From Toxoplasma gondii ME49 (taxonomy: Eukaryota > Apicomplexa > Conoidasida > Eucoccidiorida > Sarcocystidae): a stretch of 64,000 bases of DNA. The notes under the pieces are model-generated. The model was not told where the DNA came from. It worked only from the letters and a program-made list of their open reading frames with translations, and made no database searches. The position numbers were made by a program, and so were the translations under genes. The first letter of the stretch is position 1, and each line of letters opens with the position of its first letter. The stretch covers positions 2,954,134 to 3,018,133 of the forward strand of contig NC_031473.1 in assembly GCF_000006565.2 (NCBI RefSeq), given 5' to 3'. Below are positions 24,718 through 37,400 of the stretch, piece after piece.

Positions 24718-26245
24718 ATGCGCCGTCCTTCTCTCTTCTCTTTCCTCTCTTGTTCTCTCTTTCTTCTCGCCTGCAGTTCGGCTGTCTCTGCCCTTCCTCT
24801 GGCGGCGCCCCTCCGGTCTGCTCCGTTGTGTCCTTTCGCTTCGTCCGCCTCGTCCTCTTCTCTGCATCGGAGACCCGCCGGTCTCCGATGCACTCCGCAT
24901 TTCGCCTTTGCCTCTTTCGAGAAAGCCAAAGGAAGCGAGAAATGCGAACCAGCCAAAACACCCAGACCATCTGTAGAGACCGCAGACGGCGAACTCCTTC
25001 GTCGAGATCCTGCCGATCCTTCTTCCGGAAGCGCGCGAGTGTGCGGTGTACATACATCCGGCGTTCCGCTTGCGACGGTCCCGAAAGCGAATAATGAGAG
25101 ATGTGAAGGAAAGAGGCACTTTCGCTTTCGGACTAACGACGAGGAAGGCAATCATGGAAACGAACTGGAAGGTCGATTTGAGGAGCCTGAGGAGCCTGAC
25201 AGGGCGGCAGAGGGGCAGGAAAAAAGGAGGAGGGAGAACTCTGGCAAAACGCCAGGCAGAGCCACAGGAAAGAGAAAACCTCTAAACGGCTACCATGCGT
25301 CGTGGTTAGCCTCGGCTTTCAACCGACATCAGGCTTCTCACATTCACTCTCTCCGGGTGTCTTCCTTTCGCTCTCCTCTCTCTTCGTTCCTCTCTTCTTC
25401 ACATTCGTCTTCTCTCGCGCTTTGTTCTTCCTCGTTCTCTCCGTTCGCCTCCTTGCTGTCGCCGTCACCTCTCTTCCTCAATCCTGCTTCCTCGGCTTCT
25501 GGACGGCGCGTCTCTCTCTCCAACTTTCTTTCTTCTCCCTCTTCGTCTTCTCCCTCCGTCTCGGCTTCCTCGTCTTGTTCTTCATCTTCGTCTTTGCTAC
25601 GAGCTTTGGTCGCGTGTCACTCTTCACCTCAGACAGCGTCCGTCTCTCTTTCGCCTCCTCGCGGCTCCTCGTTTTCCAGTCTCTCTCCCTCTGTGCTGCT
25701 GCGGAGATCGGAAACGCGGACTCAAGCTCCGACTCTGCAAGCTCCGCTGCTCAGCGTCCGCGGCAGTTGGCCTCCAGACGCCGGCGATGACCGCGAGACG
25801 GAGAAGAGACTGTCTCCTCTCCGGATCGACTACCGCCAGGCCTTTGAGTTGCTCGAAAAGGCAGATCCCACAGGTGAGCTTCAGCTCACGGCAAGAGGCG
25901 CTTTGCTCCACTTCTGAAAAATATGCGCTTTCGACTGCATGTCGACCATTGAAAGTCCGAAACGACAAGGGATATGATTTGGAAAGGACCGCCGTCGGTC
26001 GTCGCTCATGGCCTTAACCTTGGCATGACTTCGCACGTGGATTTCGCCCTCATGCGTTCACAGTCCATGCATGCATTTTCAGTTGCTTCGAAAGTCTTTT
26101 TCTCTCTGTCGCCCTCTCTCTCTCTCTTCCTATATATATATATATATATATATATATGGATCATATCCATATCTCTCTAAAGACTCGCTGCATCTGTATC
26201 TATCTATCCATCTATATCTATATATATTTATATATGTATGTATGT

Positions 26246-26308
<63 letters not shown>

Positions 26309-29300
26309 TGTATGTATGTATGTATGTATGTATGTATGTATGTATATGCGTGAGAGTGTGTCCATGTATGTAGATACAAGGTGCATGCAGCAAAGTACGC
26401 GCACAGATGTACATTCAGTTGTCTGTTGGTTTTCTTTGGGGGTTTTGGATGTTTCTGTCTTTGTTTCGTTTTCTTCTCTTCGTTGTGCAGCCTTGTCTCC
26501 CTTTCGTGTTGACAGAATGCGTTTCTCTCACATTTTGCATCTTCTTGACATTCCTTGTTTTTTGTTTTTTCAGGCATCAAAGCTCTGACGGCTGCGTACA
26601 ATGCAGCGCTCCATGCATGTGAACGGCAGAGAGACCGTCCAGGCGCCCTTCGCATTTACGCAGCCATGAGAGAAAAAGAAATTCCAATAGATGTTGTGAC
26701 CCTGCACTCGCTCTTCACTCTTCTAGAAGCGTTCGCAGATGACACAGCGCTCTTGCAGGTTAGCACAGAAGCGACGCAAGACAGACGAACGTTTTTCTCT
26801 GGAAAAAAGACGCCTCCTCGGCTGTCTCAGCCGCCGGCGGCGCCTCGTTCGTGCTGTCTGTACACCTCCGGGGGAGAGGCTAAGCGAGAATGTAGAGAGC
26901 TGCGCGCTTCTCAAGGAGAGGTCAAGAGACTCGACGAATAAGGCAAACAGTCAGAGGGGAGAAACCGAGTTAAGGCGAGGGGGAGCCTCGCGCCGGGTGT
27001 ATGTACGGCGTGGAGGGGGCGGCAGAAAACGTTGTGAAGCAATTTCTGTTTCAGAGGCATTGCACGTTGCGCAGGTGGAAAACTCTTAAATGAGACAAAT
27101 GTTGAGAGGGGCGAACACTGACTTGCAGCGAAAGTCAAAAGGAGGAGCCTTCGTTTAATCAAGGAAAAAGGAAGCGTCTCTGGCGTTCGTCGCTAAAGGA
27201 GAACAGGCCTTGTGTTTTCTTCAAGAATATTCTGAGGATCCTCTTGTCCACTGTCCTCTTCCAGATCTTGGCCCAAGTCGACTCGGCCGACCCTGAGTCG
27301 TCGATGGCTTTCCTTTCGCGTTCGCCGTCGTCTTCTCTGTCTCCTTCTCCTCGGTCGGACTCTCAGGCGTCGCCGACGGTTTCCGTCACTCCATCGCTTC
27401 TCTCTCTAGGCATCTCTACGTGTTGCCGCGCGGGGAACGCCACAGCCGCTGTCCAGCTGATGGAGAGACTGAAAGTTCTTTTGCGCAGAAATGCCGACAA
27501 GTTCCTTCTCAACTTCACCTCCGTTCTGCCTCCCGACACAGCCGACGCGACTGCGGCCGTCGCTCACCCGCCGACTGGGGTGTATGTACAGCTGGTCGTC
27601 GCGCTGACCCAGGAGGGCAGGTAGGTCGGTTGGGGGAAGACGGAGAGAAGCAAAGACGCAGCTGGAGAGGAACATTCGTCGGAAGAAGAAAGAGACAGCA
27701 ACAGAGAAAGCGAGGAAAGAGAGGGACGAGAGAGCTGGAAGTTGCGGTGGCGGCATCCGACGCGAGTCTCATGTAGACGCAGAACGGCTGTTGAAGCGTA
27801 GCGAAATCCGTCCACAGAGAGAGAGCGAAGAGAAGGAAGCGATAGTTGGCCCAACTCCGAAGAGACAAAGAAGAACGAAACGCCTGCAGGACGTACGCAC
27901 CGTTGTGAAGGAGTTGAACTGTCGCCTTAGATTTTGGAGACCTCGATTCTGCCGCTAGACTGAACCTCGCCGTTGAAAGACGCCTCGTTGAGTGTGGAGA
28001 CTTTGTTTCCAGATACGAAGAAGCTCTAGCATACTACGAAGAACTGAAATCGCTGCAGAGACGGTTCGTGGAGAAGCAACAGCTGCTTGAGAGAGAAGTC
28101 GCGCGGCGGGCAGAGCTGGTGGAACGTGAGTTAAAGAATGCTCCAGAGCAGGAAAGGAAGAAGCTGCTGGGCGACATCGAGAGACAAGTTGTTGAGGAAC
28201 AAGAACTCCTCCTAGAAGACTACCAGCCCCCCATCAGCGCTGTCAACGCTGCACTTGAAGCCTGTCTCTGCACCGGCCGCCTTAAGCAAGCTCTTCTGAT
28301 TTACAAAGAAGACGTGGAGTTTCCAGAAAAGCAACGTCTCCGTGCAGGCGAGGCTCTTGACCAAGAACTCGCGGTAGGCTATAAGGATGAGCCAATGCCC
28401 GGAGAGCTCCTTGTTGCAAGTAAAAAGCAAAGGCCTTTGCTGCAGTTCGCGTCTATAGGGTAGAGAAGCACAAGAGAGGCGGAGGCGAGAAGAAGAATCG
28501 ATTGTTCAAAGATCCAAACGGATTGAAGAAGCAACAACACAGAAGGCAGTGACAAGCCGCCCGAAAGCCGCCCGACCGTGTCTCGACAAGGAGAGCGACG
28601 TACGCAAATCCTTCGTCCACGGTGCAAGAGACGTTTGCTTGCTTCGCTTTACAGATTAAGTTTTCTTTCTCTTTGCAGTTGGAAATATGTTTCTCTTTTC
28701 TTGCCTTTCGTTTCATGACGAATTCCAAGTCACGCGTCCTGTGCTCGCCTCCGCGATGGTCTCGTTGCGTTCCTTTGACTCTCTCTGACAGCTCAATAAC
28801 TGATGCGCTGCCCTTTTACCTAGCGTCGGCATGCGCCCGGTTCTTGAAGCGAGTCGCTTCGATGCGTTTGTGTCTCCTTTTTTTCTCTCCAGCCGAGCAA
28901 GGCGGCTCCGACGCTGCGGACGTTTGAGTTGCTTCTGCGCGCATGCAGTCAACAGCGACAGGCCTTTGCGCTTGCTCAGATTTGGCGGGACTTTGAGGAG
29001 CTCCAGGCGACAGTTGCCGAGACGCAGAACGCGTCTCCCTTCCGCCTCCCCTCGGCTGCTCCGTGCGTCGCCTCCGCGATCCAAGGCTTCGCCGCCTGCG
29101 GACTCTGGACCTACGCGCTGCGGCTTCTTTTGCTTCTCCACAAGGAGACAGGCGACGCGAGACAGAGACACTGCGAGCTTCTCTCCGACCTCCTGCGAGA
29201 CGCCCGAGAGGCTGCCGAAAGGTCAGGAGCGGCGCGAGAGACACAGAGCAAAATGAGGAGCGAGAACGAAGGAGAACGCAGCAGCGAACAGAAGGACGGC

Positions 29301-32063
29301 GACGCAAGAGCAGCCGCGAGTGAGAGCGGAGACTGGGAGCGGTGTCTGGAAGGGCATTTCGTTGATTTGGGCGTGGAACCGTACCTGGCAGTGCTTCGCG
29401 CCTGTCGAGATGTTGGAGCGTGGAAGCCTGCGCTTGGCATTCTTCGTCTCCTTCAGCAGCGTCACACGCAGGCGAAACTGCTGCATGCACTGGGGGCGGC
29501 GCGCGAGCGGCGCGAGGCCGAGCGACGCGAGCAGTTTCAGCAACGGGTGAGGGCGCTGCGGAGGCGTCTCTCTGAAGCCAAACGGAAGACGAACGGTGCG
29601 GACTGTGTGGGCGAGACCGCCGAACGGCAACGGCCAACTTCAGCAACCGCCACTGGCGACTCCGATCCCCTCCTCTCCCGAGACATGGAGCGCTTCCTTG
29701 GGTCTCTGCACAACTCAGTGGCGGTTGGGAGGACGCCGCTGTTGCCCGAGTTCCCCTACGAGGCGTACGCCCTGACTCTGGGCACCATGGCGGCAGCGGG
29801 AGCCTGGGACAGAGTGCTGGCGGTGTCTTCGGAGTTCTTCTCTCGGCGAGACTCCGGCGCATGCGGTTCTGCAAGCTTGAGAGCAGATGGCCCCGCAGGC
29901 GAAGCGAACGAAGAGAGAAAACCGGCGAGACGAGCTGTGGGTTTCGGAGGAGAACGCGACGAAGGAGGACAGCCGGAAAGAGGAGCAGAGGGCGAGCGGC
30001 GAGACGCCCCGCTGGAAATAAGGAAGAGTGTGCATGCGTACAGACTGATGGCCTTGATGCACTTGGGGAGACACCAAGAGGTCGAGGCAGAAAGACGAAG
30101 CCTCATTCGGCTGACCGAGATGGAGAGGAGGACGCGCGAGCGCCGAGACGCGAGGCAGCGAGAGAGAGAAGGCGGAGAAGAAAAGCGAGAAGAAGGGAAG
30201 GGAAGTGAAGAGGCGTTTTTGCCCAAATGGAGAGAAGAAACAGAGCACGAGGAGGGCGAAGGAGGCGAAGACGAAGGCAGTCACGGAATCGCTACCCTCG
30301 TTCTCGAAGAAGCAGAAACCTGGCTCATGCGTGGAGTGACCCGAGAGAGACGAACGCAAGGAAAAGACAACATATATCCAACGCCTTCGATCCACGAGAC
30401 GACACCACACACTTATGAAGCAACTCATCATTCCTTCCCTTCTCCCTCGAAATCCTCTTCTGCTTCCTCTTCTGCTTCCTCTTCTGCTTCCTCTTCAGCT
30501 TCCTCTTCAGCTTCCTCTTCAGCTTCCTCTTCAGCTTCCTCTTCAGCTTCCTCTTCAGCTTCCTCTTCAGCTTCCTCTTCTTCTCCTCTGCAGCCATCCT
30601 TTATTGCTGGCTCGGGAGGAGGCAGAAGCATGTCCCTGCGCGACGTTCATCACCTTGGAGGAGTCTCTGCCATGTCAGAGGGTCTCAAGGAAGGCAGGGG
30701 AGAAGAAACCTCAGTGGCAAGGAGGGAAGAATTCCTCATTGGTGGTGGAACAAAGAGGAAGGTTTGTGTCCAAGATGAGGATCGAGGAGACGCTGTTGCT
30801 GAAGGCGAAGCGAATCACGAGTCGGTATGCCAAGACGAAACGGGGGAAGAACATTCGGGGAGAAGTCTAGATCGCTTTTTCGCGGGTCTTGAGCCTGTGT
30901 CTGAACGCGAGGCGCGTGCTGTCGCGGAGGCGGTAGAGAGACGAAGAACGGAGGAACATTGGAGACAAGAGAAGATGCAGAGTGGAGTAAAACGGGCGAC
31001 GGGGGACAGGGAGGGAATGCAGCCGAAGAGATCGGCCGATCCGGAGGGCGACAAGAACGATCCTGGTTGTCAAACAGCAGGAAACGATCCCGGGGGAGAG
31101 ACAGGACTGAGACGACGAGAAGGAGAGAGAGACGGAGTGAATGAAGAAGCGGGAGGTAGAGAGAAAGGCGCATCAGGGCAGATAGAACGAGAGAGAGAAG
31201 GAGAACACGATACAGAAGAAGCAAGAGAGAGACTCGAAGAGAAAGAAGAAGAGAGAGAAAAAGAGAACAGTGAACGGGAAGGGAGAGCAATAAGAGCAGT
31301 TTCAGGAGAGAGAGGATTGTCGGTTTCTGCTTTCTTGAGTTCCGTCCTCGGCCCGCGTCGCGCGGTGCTTGAGAGCATGCGGGAAGAGCCGGTTTTGGAG
31401 GACACGGTGACCGAGGAACCTGAGAGCCTTGAACTGCATGCAGACGCAGAAGCGCAGCTGGAGGCGAAGCAGAGGGAAGGCGAGAGCCGCGACAGAAGCG
31501 GTGAAAACACAGAAGCCTCAACGGAGAGGAGAAACTCGCCAGACCGAGAAGAAGAGAAACAGGATCCTGTCACGACGGCAACCCAGGAGACAGATGCGAA
31601 CACTGGGGGAACACTGTCGCAGGCGGGAGGAAGAAAGAGTGAAGCAGCTTCCAGATCCGAATCTGTCGAGACGAGTCTGGATCTTCTTCTTCGACTCAAG
31701 CACAAGACGCCGGCAGAGACGCAGCAGCTCGAAGATGGACCGCCTCGCTGGCTCGCCAGGCGAAGCGGCACAGGGGAGCCGGGAGCTGAGGCCGTCGCAG
31801 GTAGCCGCCGGGGTGTACATCCACCCGACGGCCGGGCGGGAGTCGGGATCCCTGGAGGAGGCGCAGGCTCTCAGAGGCAGAGACAGGAGACGAGAGGGCA
31901 GAGTGCATTTCTCTTTGCAGGTGACCACGGCTGGGGATGGCCGCCGCACTGGGAAGAAAAACTCGACAAGGCTCGAGCCAGATTGCAGCGAACGAACGAC
32001 GAAAGTGGAGAGACCGAGGAAAATGCAAAGACAGAGACCCCTTGGGGGATGAGACCGACCTAG
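24718..32063 (+). CDS. Pentatricopeptide-repeat-like protein with signal-type N-terminus, 5 exons
   Basis: PPR proteins are helical-hairpin repeat proteins that bind organellar RNA. Exons: 24718-25873, 26574-26758, 27265-27620, 28013-28373, 28893-32063; 1742 codons with matching phases (1, 0, 2, 0). Residues 1-25 form a hydrophobic signal-like segment (FSFLSCSLFLLACSSAVSAL) followed by a Ser/Arg-rich stretch, compatible with secretory-type apicoplast import or mitochondrial import. PPR-like hairpins include AYNAALHACERQRDRPGALR then YAAMREKEIPIDVVTLHSL (about 390-430), AVNAALEACLCTGRLKQALL (about 640), TFELLLRACSQQ (about 697), YLAVLRACRDVGAWKPALG (about 845) and YALTLGTMAAAGAWDRVLAV (about 975). 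After about residue 1100 the protein is acidic, Glu/Arg-rich, with a serine-rich repeat. Repeats are degenerate, so it may be a divergent PPR/OPR-type protein. The last 100 codons could contain an unrecognised intron (31801-31920). Confidence 0.8.
24863..24892 (+). other. Perfect 13-bp-arm hairpin inside exon 1 of the PPR-like gene
   Basis: TGCATCGGAGACC at 24863-24875 is followed by CGCC and by its exact reverse complement at 24880-24892. It lies about 145 nt after the start codon and is also translated. Chance cannot be excluded; an mRNA structure affecting early elongation is possible but unsupported. Confidence 0.6.
26131..26346. repeat. (TA)n and (TATG)n microsatellites in PPR-like gene intron 1
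   Basis: TA runs at 26131-26157 and about 26252-26282 lead into about 16 TATG units to 26346. All lie between exon 1 (ends 25873) and exon 2 (starts 26574). The TATG frame yields long artefactual Met/Tyr/Val/Cys ORFs. Confidence 0.9.
30453..30586 (+). repeat. 12-bp coding repeat giving Ala-Ser-Ser-Ser units
   Basis: About 11 copies of GCTTCCTCTTCT/A in frame in the last exon of the PPR-like gene. The early copies end in T and the later ones in A, a pattern expected from block-wise expansion. Copy number is likely to vary between strains. Confidence 0.9.
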
Positions 32064-32511
32064 GCACTCGCCGAGAAAAAAGCTGGCGTGAGGAGACAGG
32101 AAAGGGGAACTCGTAAAGAGAGAGAGAGGGAGACCAGAGAGAGAGCAAGGGAGGACTGGAAGGCAAAGAGACGTGGAGGGAGAGGGAGACAGAGGGACAG
32201 GCAGCAGTAAAGAAGTTCATCTGTCGCGATTCACAAGGAAACGGATGCGACATGTGCTCCCCTTGTCAAACTGAAGCACTAATGATGTCTGTAATGATGC
32301 ATCGAAGCGGCGTTTTTGAAAACATGTCAAAAGCGATCAGAGAGCTCTGTCGACAGACTATTTCTCTATTTTCAGTCGCTCATAACTCACCCCTCTATTC
32401 TACTACATCTACATACATAGATGTAGTATATATATATATATATAAACCTTTAATGTAGTTCATATACGTGCATATGCAAGCACTTGTATCGTCCGTGAAC
32501 GCTTCACACAC

Positions 32512-32552
<41 letters not shown>

Positions 32553-34429
32553 TGCATATGAACCGTGATGCCGATTAGTATATGTATATCTAAATCCGAT
32601 GGGCGTGTGAAACCAGTCAGTACACAGGAGGATGTATTCAAGTATGGTTCTCTCTGTTGTACCGATTGTGTTTCCAGATTCCGCCTACGGGACTGCGTAT
32701 GGGGACTGATTCTGTTTGTGTCAGTGGCTGTCATTGGAACAAGGGATGATTTCACAGGCTTTCTTGCTTTGCTCTGTCAGTGGAACGGACGCGCTTCAAG
32801 TGGAAGTCGCTTCCTTGCAGGTGAACGACGCACGCAACTTTGCAGTGCGTTGTACGAATCTTAAGAAAGCGAGGACGCGCGTTTCTTCGACTCTGCAGAG
32901 GGCGATTCCGGAGCGCGGTTCACGCAAATCTTATCCGAAACGCGTTGCCTTTTTTCTGATTTTCGCCTCTTCGCGCGACCGTGTTCCCCGCTGGGCGCCC
33001 TCTCGTCTGGCCTCCGTGGAGACAGAAGAGAAGGACGCAGACATATACAAGGCAGAGACGAGGACAGACAGGGAGAAACGGTTTTATCGCCTGGCAATTC
33101 GTAGGACGGAACGAAGCGGAACTGCGCAGGCACGAGGAAGGCGAAAGTCCGGAATCCGCGCAACGGTTCTCCTTGGCTCGAAGAGAAACACAGAGACGAC
33201 CCACAAACGCCCCTCCCCCCGTGGTGGGGAAAGGTACACGAGACGGAGACACTCGTCCTTTCCATCGAGAACGCCTTTGAATCTGAGACTTCATCTCCAT
33301 ACACGAATACGCAGTTCTGTATTTGCGACTACGCAGGCGTATACATGCACATGGCTCTGCAAGACTGCGTCAACTGATTTCCAGAAGGAGTGGACAGTGA
33401 ATGCAGACGTTTCAAAACAGCACTGGAAAGGGACTTTCTCTCGATCTCCCAGTCCAGGCTTTCCTGACCTATTCCCTCGGAATCCTCAAGTGTCTCACTC
33501 TGGAAACGCAAAAACGACTCTCCACTGGAAGGCAGACATCTCGCAGATCTGAGGTGACTAGAGCAACCAGTTTCACATAAAAGAGTCAGCAGGTCTCTCT
33601 CGTTCAAAAAACAGAGGCAGCGCTTCGCTGAACGCAAGCAGCTGTAGGACCCCGAGCGTCTCCGGGGGAGGGGGGGACCCTCCAGTCTGGACTTTTCCTT
33701 TCTTCTTTTTTTTTGCCTCTCTCTGTTTCCAGTGAAACAACCGCAAAACTTTTGCTTTTCCGCTGCGACTGCTCGACGCCAGCAGACGGGAGAAACAAAT
33801 TTGAAAATCCATTGTCAACTCCCCGAGGTCTCCAGTGTCGACAACAAAGCATATGAGGGGCGAAACGCCATTCTCGAGATCGCACCGTTTCACACACAAC
33901 GCTGTTCACCTGCACTGACACAAACGTACTCGCAGAAACGCGGACTGCCAAATCACATGTCCACTGTGCAACTCGTCCTCAGATGATGAGTAGACGCTGG
34001 TCAACGCTCCGCAGAAGGCGCGTTGGTTCTTCTCGTTCTCTTCTCAGAGAGTCAACAGTCTCTCTCACTGCCTCGGAACCGCGAGATGCGGCGGCGTTTG
34101 TCTCGCGCCTTGTTTCCCCGTTCTCACGTGGTTTCCTCGTTTGCGTCTCTCACCCTTTATCGTTTCGCTCTCGTCGCCTCGATCTTCTCTCGCTGTGCAG
34201 GCGCGCGAGTTTTCACCTTGCTCTGGTCGAGTTTGCGCGACGCGATTCACTCGCCCACCCGAAGCGTTCTGTGTGGAAGCAGCGTCGGCTTCCAAGTACA
34301 GTTCACTGAAACCAGCAGCGTTCCGTGAGTTCTTTCGCTCTGAAATTCGTTTCTTCTCTTTCACTCTGATTTCCGAATCCGTTCGTCCGCGTTGAAGCAT
34401 CATTCTGTCCTTTCGCTGTTCGCTCTTCT
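32064..34429. other. Tail-to-tail spacer between the PPR-like and ankyrin genes
   Basis: Contains the two 3' ends and TA microsatellites at about 32418-32443 and 32513-32555. A 278-codon + strand ORF (32716-33552) has no family features, is Arg/Ser/Thr-rich and lacks a convincing start context; it is not called as a gene. Purine-rich sequence follows the PPR stop. Confidence 0.5.
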
Positions 34430-37400
34430 CTAGATTTCCTCGACGAAAAACGATCCGTCATCCCTGAGACTGTATGAGAGAGAGAGTCCCTTTCCAAACC
34501 CCCGGGGCGGAGTGTCTGTGCGACTTGCGTCTCTGGCCTCGGCCTGTTCCTCCGTTTTCTTCGTTCCCTTTTTTTGCGACCTTCGATGAGAGGGAAGCGG
34601 CGGCACCGACTGGAGACTTTCTGCTCTCCACAGAGTTCTCTCTTTCGTCTGAAGCGTTTCGTTCGCTGCAAGCGTCGCCTTTGCTTCCCTCGCTCCATGC
34701 GGCTCTTGCGTTTGCGACTGCTTCGCGTTGCCAGTCGACTGCCACAGAGTCGTCGGCTTCCTCGACGCCGCGTCGCTGTTCTTTTCCGAGTCGCCGTCCC
34801 TCCGCCCTCCATGGGTCGCGTCGTCAACTGGCCTTCGCGGCCTTTCGCAGGAAGCAGAGAGACTCTCTTGATTCGAGACACAAGCTCGCGGCGGCGACGC
34901 CGCCGTCGAGGCTGGCGAGACCGGATGTCGACAGGGAAGTGAAGAAGACGACTGGGAACGTTTGGAGAGAACCTGGATATCCGCCTCGTCACTCTCCCTG
35001 CGTAGCGCCGCCACCGTGTCTCTGAGTTCAGTGCATGGGTCTACAGGTCGATCTGAGGAAGTCGTCGCCTCCGTCGGCGTTTCGTCGACAGTCGCTGAAC
35101 TTGGCTTCGATTCGCCTCTTTGTTGCTTTTCTGGAGAGGGACTTCTGTCTCTCTTCGCGGAAACCACACGACTCTCCCAGGCTACGCGAAACCCCCCGCG
35201 AGGCTGTTGGCCCCCAGGAACCTCGGCCTCGACCGTGGAGACACTTCGGCCTCCAGCCGCCGCCAGGCGACAGTCGTCTGAAGAGACAACAGAGGAGGAG
35301 GAGAAAAGAAAATCGAGACTTTCTCGGACATATTCTTCGCAGACTGAGATTGGGTTTGAGCCGCTGAGTCTGCGGCGGACGGCCGACTGGGAGATTTCAG
35401 AAAAGAGTTCAGAGGAAAAACCTCACTTCTCAAACGAATTCGAGTCGAGTGCCAGTCGAGTATGGATACATGCGAAAAAAACTGAAGCTGTTGCGTCTAA
35501 GTCGGGGAACGCAGGGGAGGAAAGATAAGGAAATAAAGACGAAGAGAGAGACACGGAGAAACAGGAAGAAACAAACGAAACACAGCAAAAACGAAAGACA
35601 GGAAAAAGGGGGGAGAAGCAGAGAGAAAAGAGAAGAGAGAGACAAGAAGAGGGACAAAGAAGGGGAGACGAAAGGAGAGGAAGTCTACGAGGAAGTGGAG
35701 AACAGAGACAACGAAGGAGAGAGAAAAGAAGAGAGACTGCAAGCGAGAAGGGGGAGGACTACGCGAGCAGTGGTAAACGAACGCGCGAAGAGGCGAAGCC
35801 AACAAGGACGCACATCGGAGCAGTAAAAAGCGGGGAACTTTGTGGAAGGCGGAACAAACGAGGAGAACAGAAACTAAAATAAAGAAGGAGAGAAAAAGAG
35901 AAACACAGAACCATATCAAAGTGAACCTGTACCGAGAGCGCGATGAATCTGACGACATCTTGCAGGTGAGACTCGCGGAAGAGGCAGTTGAGCAATGTGT
36001 CTAGGCTTTCGAAGGAGAGAGAATTTCAGAGCCCGGTTGGACGTCTCGAACACCGTTTCGCCGTTCTGCAGAGACAGGCGAACTCAACAGCAGACGCGAT
36101 GACGTTGAAAAAGGCGATTTTTAAACGGAAAACGGTCTGAATTAGCTGGATGTTGCAATGCGTAATGGACGCCTGAAGAACGCTTCCAAGAAGCAGCTGA
36201 AATCTAACCATATACAAGTATAAAGCCTACAGGTACTTGCGTATGCCGACAGTCTCCCGTCGAGAAACAGTGACATACACAAAAAATATACACGCATTGA
36301 GATTTATGTACGATTGAAGCCTCGACGCATCAACAAATTACAGAAAAAAATACAGAAGCACAAGCGCGTGACGGTAATTGTTTTCGATCCGGTGAGGATG
36401 GAGAAAGGCGTTTTACAACGGCTCTCGAGTGAACGTTTTTCCAGAAAAAAATGTGTGGACTCAGCAGTGGCAGCTGCCGTTGACATCCGAAAACATGCTG
36501 CGCGCGCTTTTCCATCTCCGCGCGTCATGCGGCTTTTTTAGGAGATCCGAGTCCTTTTTTTCAGATGAGCAAACGTCCCCAGCTGGTTTGTTTCGAAGGC
36601 AGAAGCCCAGGCACTTGGAGACTCCACGAAGACGTGACTCAGTCAGTTTGAATTTCACAGGAGCAGAAAGAAGTGAGGACGTTTCTCGCTGTCTGAAAAG
36701 CTGGGTGAGGCTACGGTCGAAAGAGACGGACAGAGTGTTGCCACCCGCATGCTCACTTGCTTCACAATCTGCAGGTCCGCTCCGTAGGCGCAGAGCAGCT
36801 CGACCATCTTCAAATCTCCCCAAAAGACAGCCTGGAAGAGAGGAGTTGGGAGCCCCAGGGACTCCACGAAAATGTTCGGATCCGCGCCTTGTTGCAGAAG
36901 AAGTTCTGCCTGGAAAGAGAGAAGGGAACACAACAGAAGCATTCATCGAGTCGAACACACAGTCAAAGCCAAGGGAACAAACAGGCTCTGCGTAGGAAGG
37001 CAAGAAAAAACAACACAACTTCTCTTCGAAGAGACGTACGACCGGCAACGCGAAGCTATATATATATATATATATAAATATATATGTGTATGTATGCGTG
37101 CTCGCCTTCGGTGGAGCAACGAGATGGACATCACCCCACACCGAATCTGGTAGAGCGGGAGACGCACCACCCTTTCTTGCGAATGCTGTCCTTTGAGTTT
37201 TCGATCTGCTTGGTCTCTCTCTCTTCCCCTTGTCCCCTCCTTACGAGGCCCAGATCTCCAGTGATGACTGCATGCATCAGAGCCGGCAAGTCCTCGGAGT
37301 CGGCGACCGTCGGTACAGACCGTGCAGACGCCGCTGGAGAAGACGTCACAGCCTGTCGGACTGCATGCGAGGCGACTGGGAGAAGGGGATAGTCAGGCGC

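Noticed and set aside
26218..26655. ORFs made of Tyr-Ile-His-Thr or Met-Tyr-Val-Cys repeats
   Set aside because: Translation of intronic TATG microsatellite.
32716..33552. 278-codon + strand ORF
   Set aside because: Arg/Ser/Thr-rich, no family features, lies between two gene ends and overlaps open frames on the other strand; probably 3' UTR or spacer.
34962..35528. 188-codon + strand ORF
   Set aside because: Antisense to the last ankyrin-gene exon.
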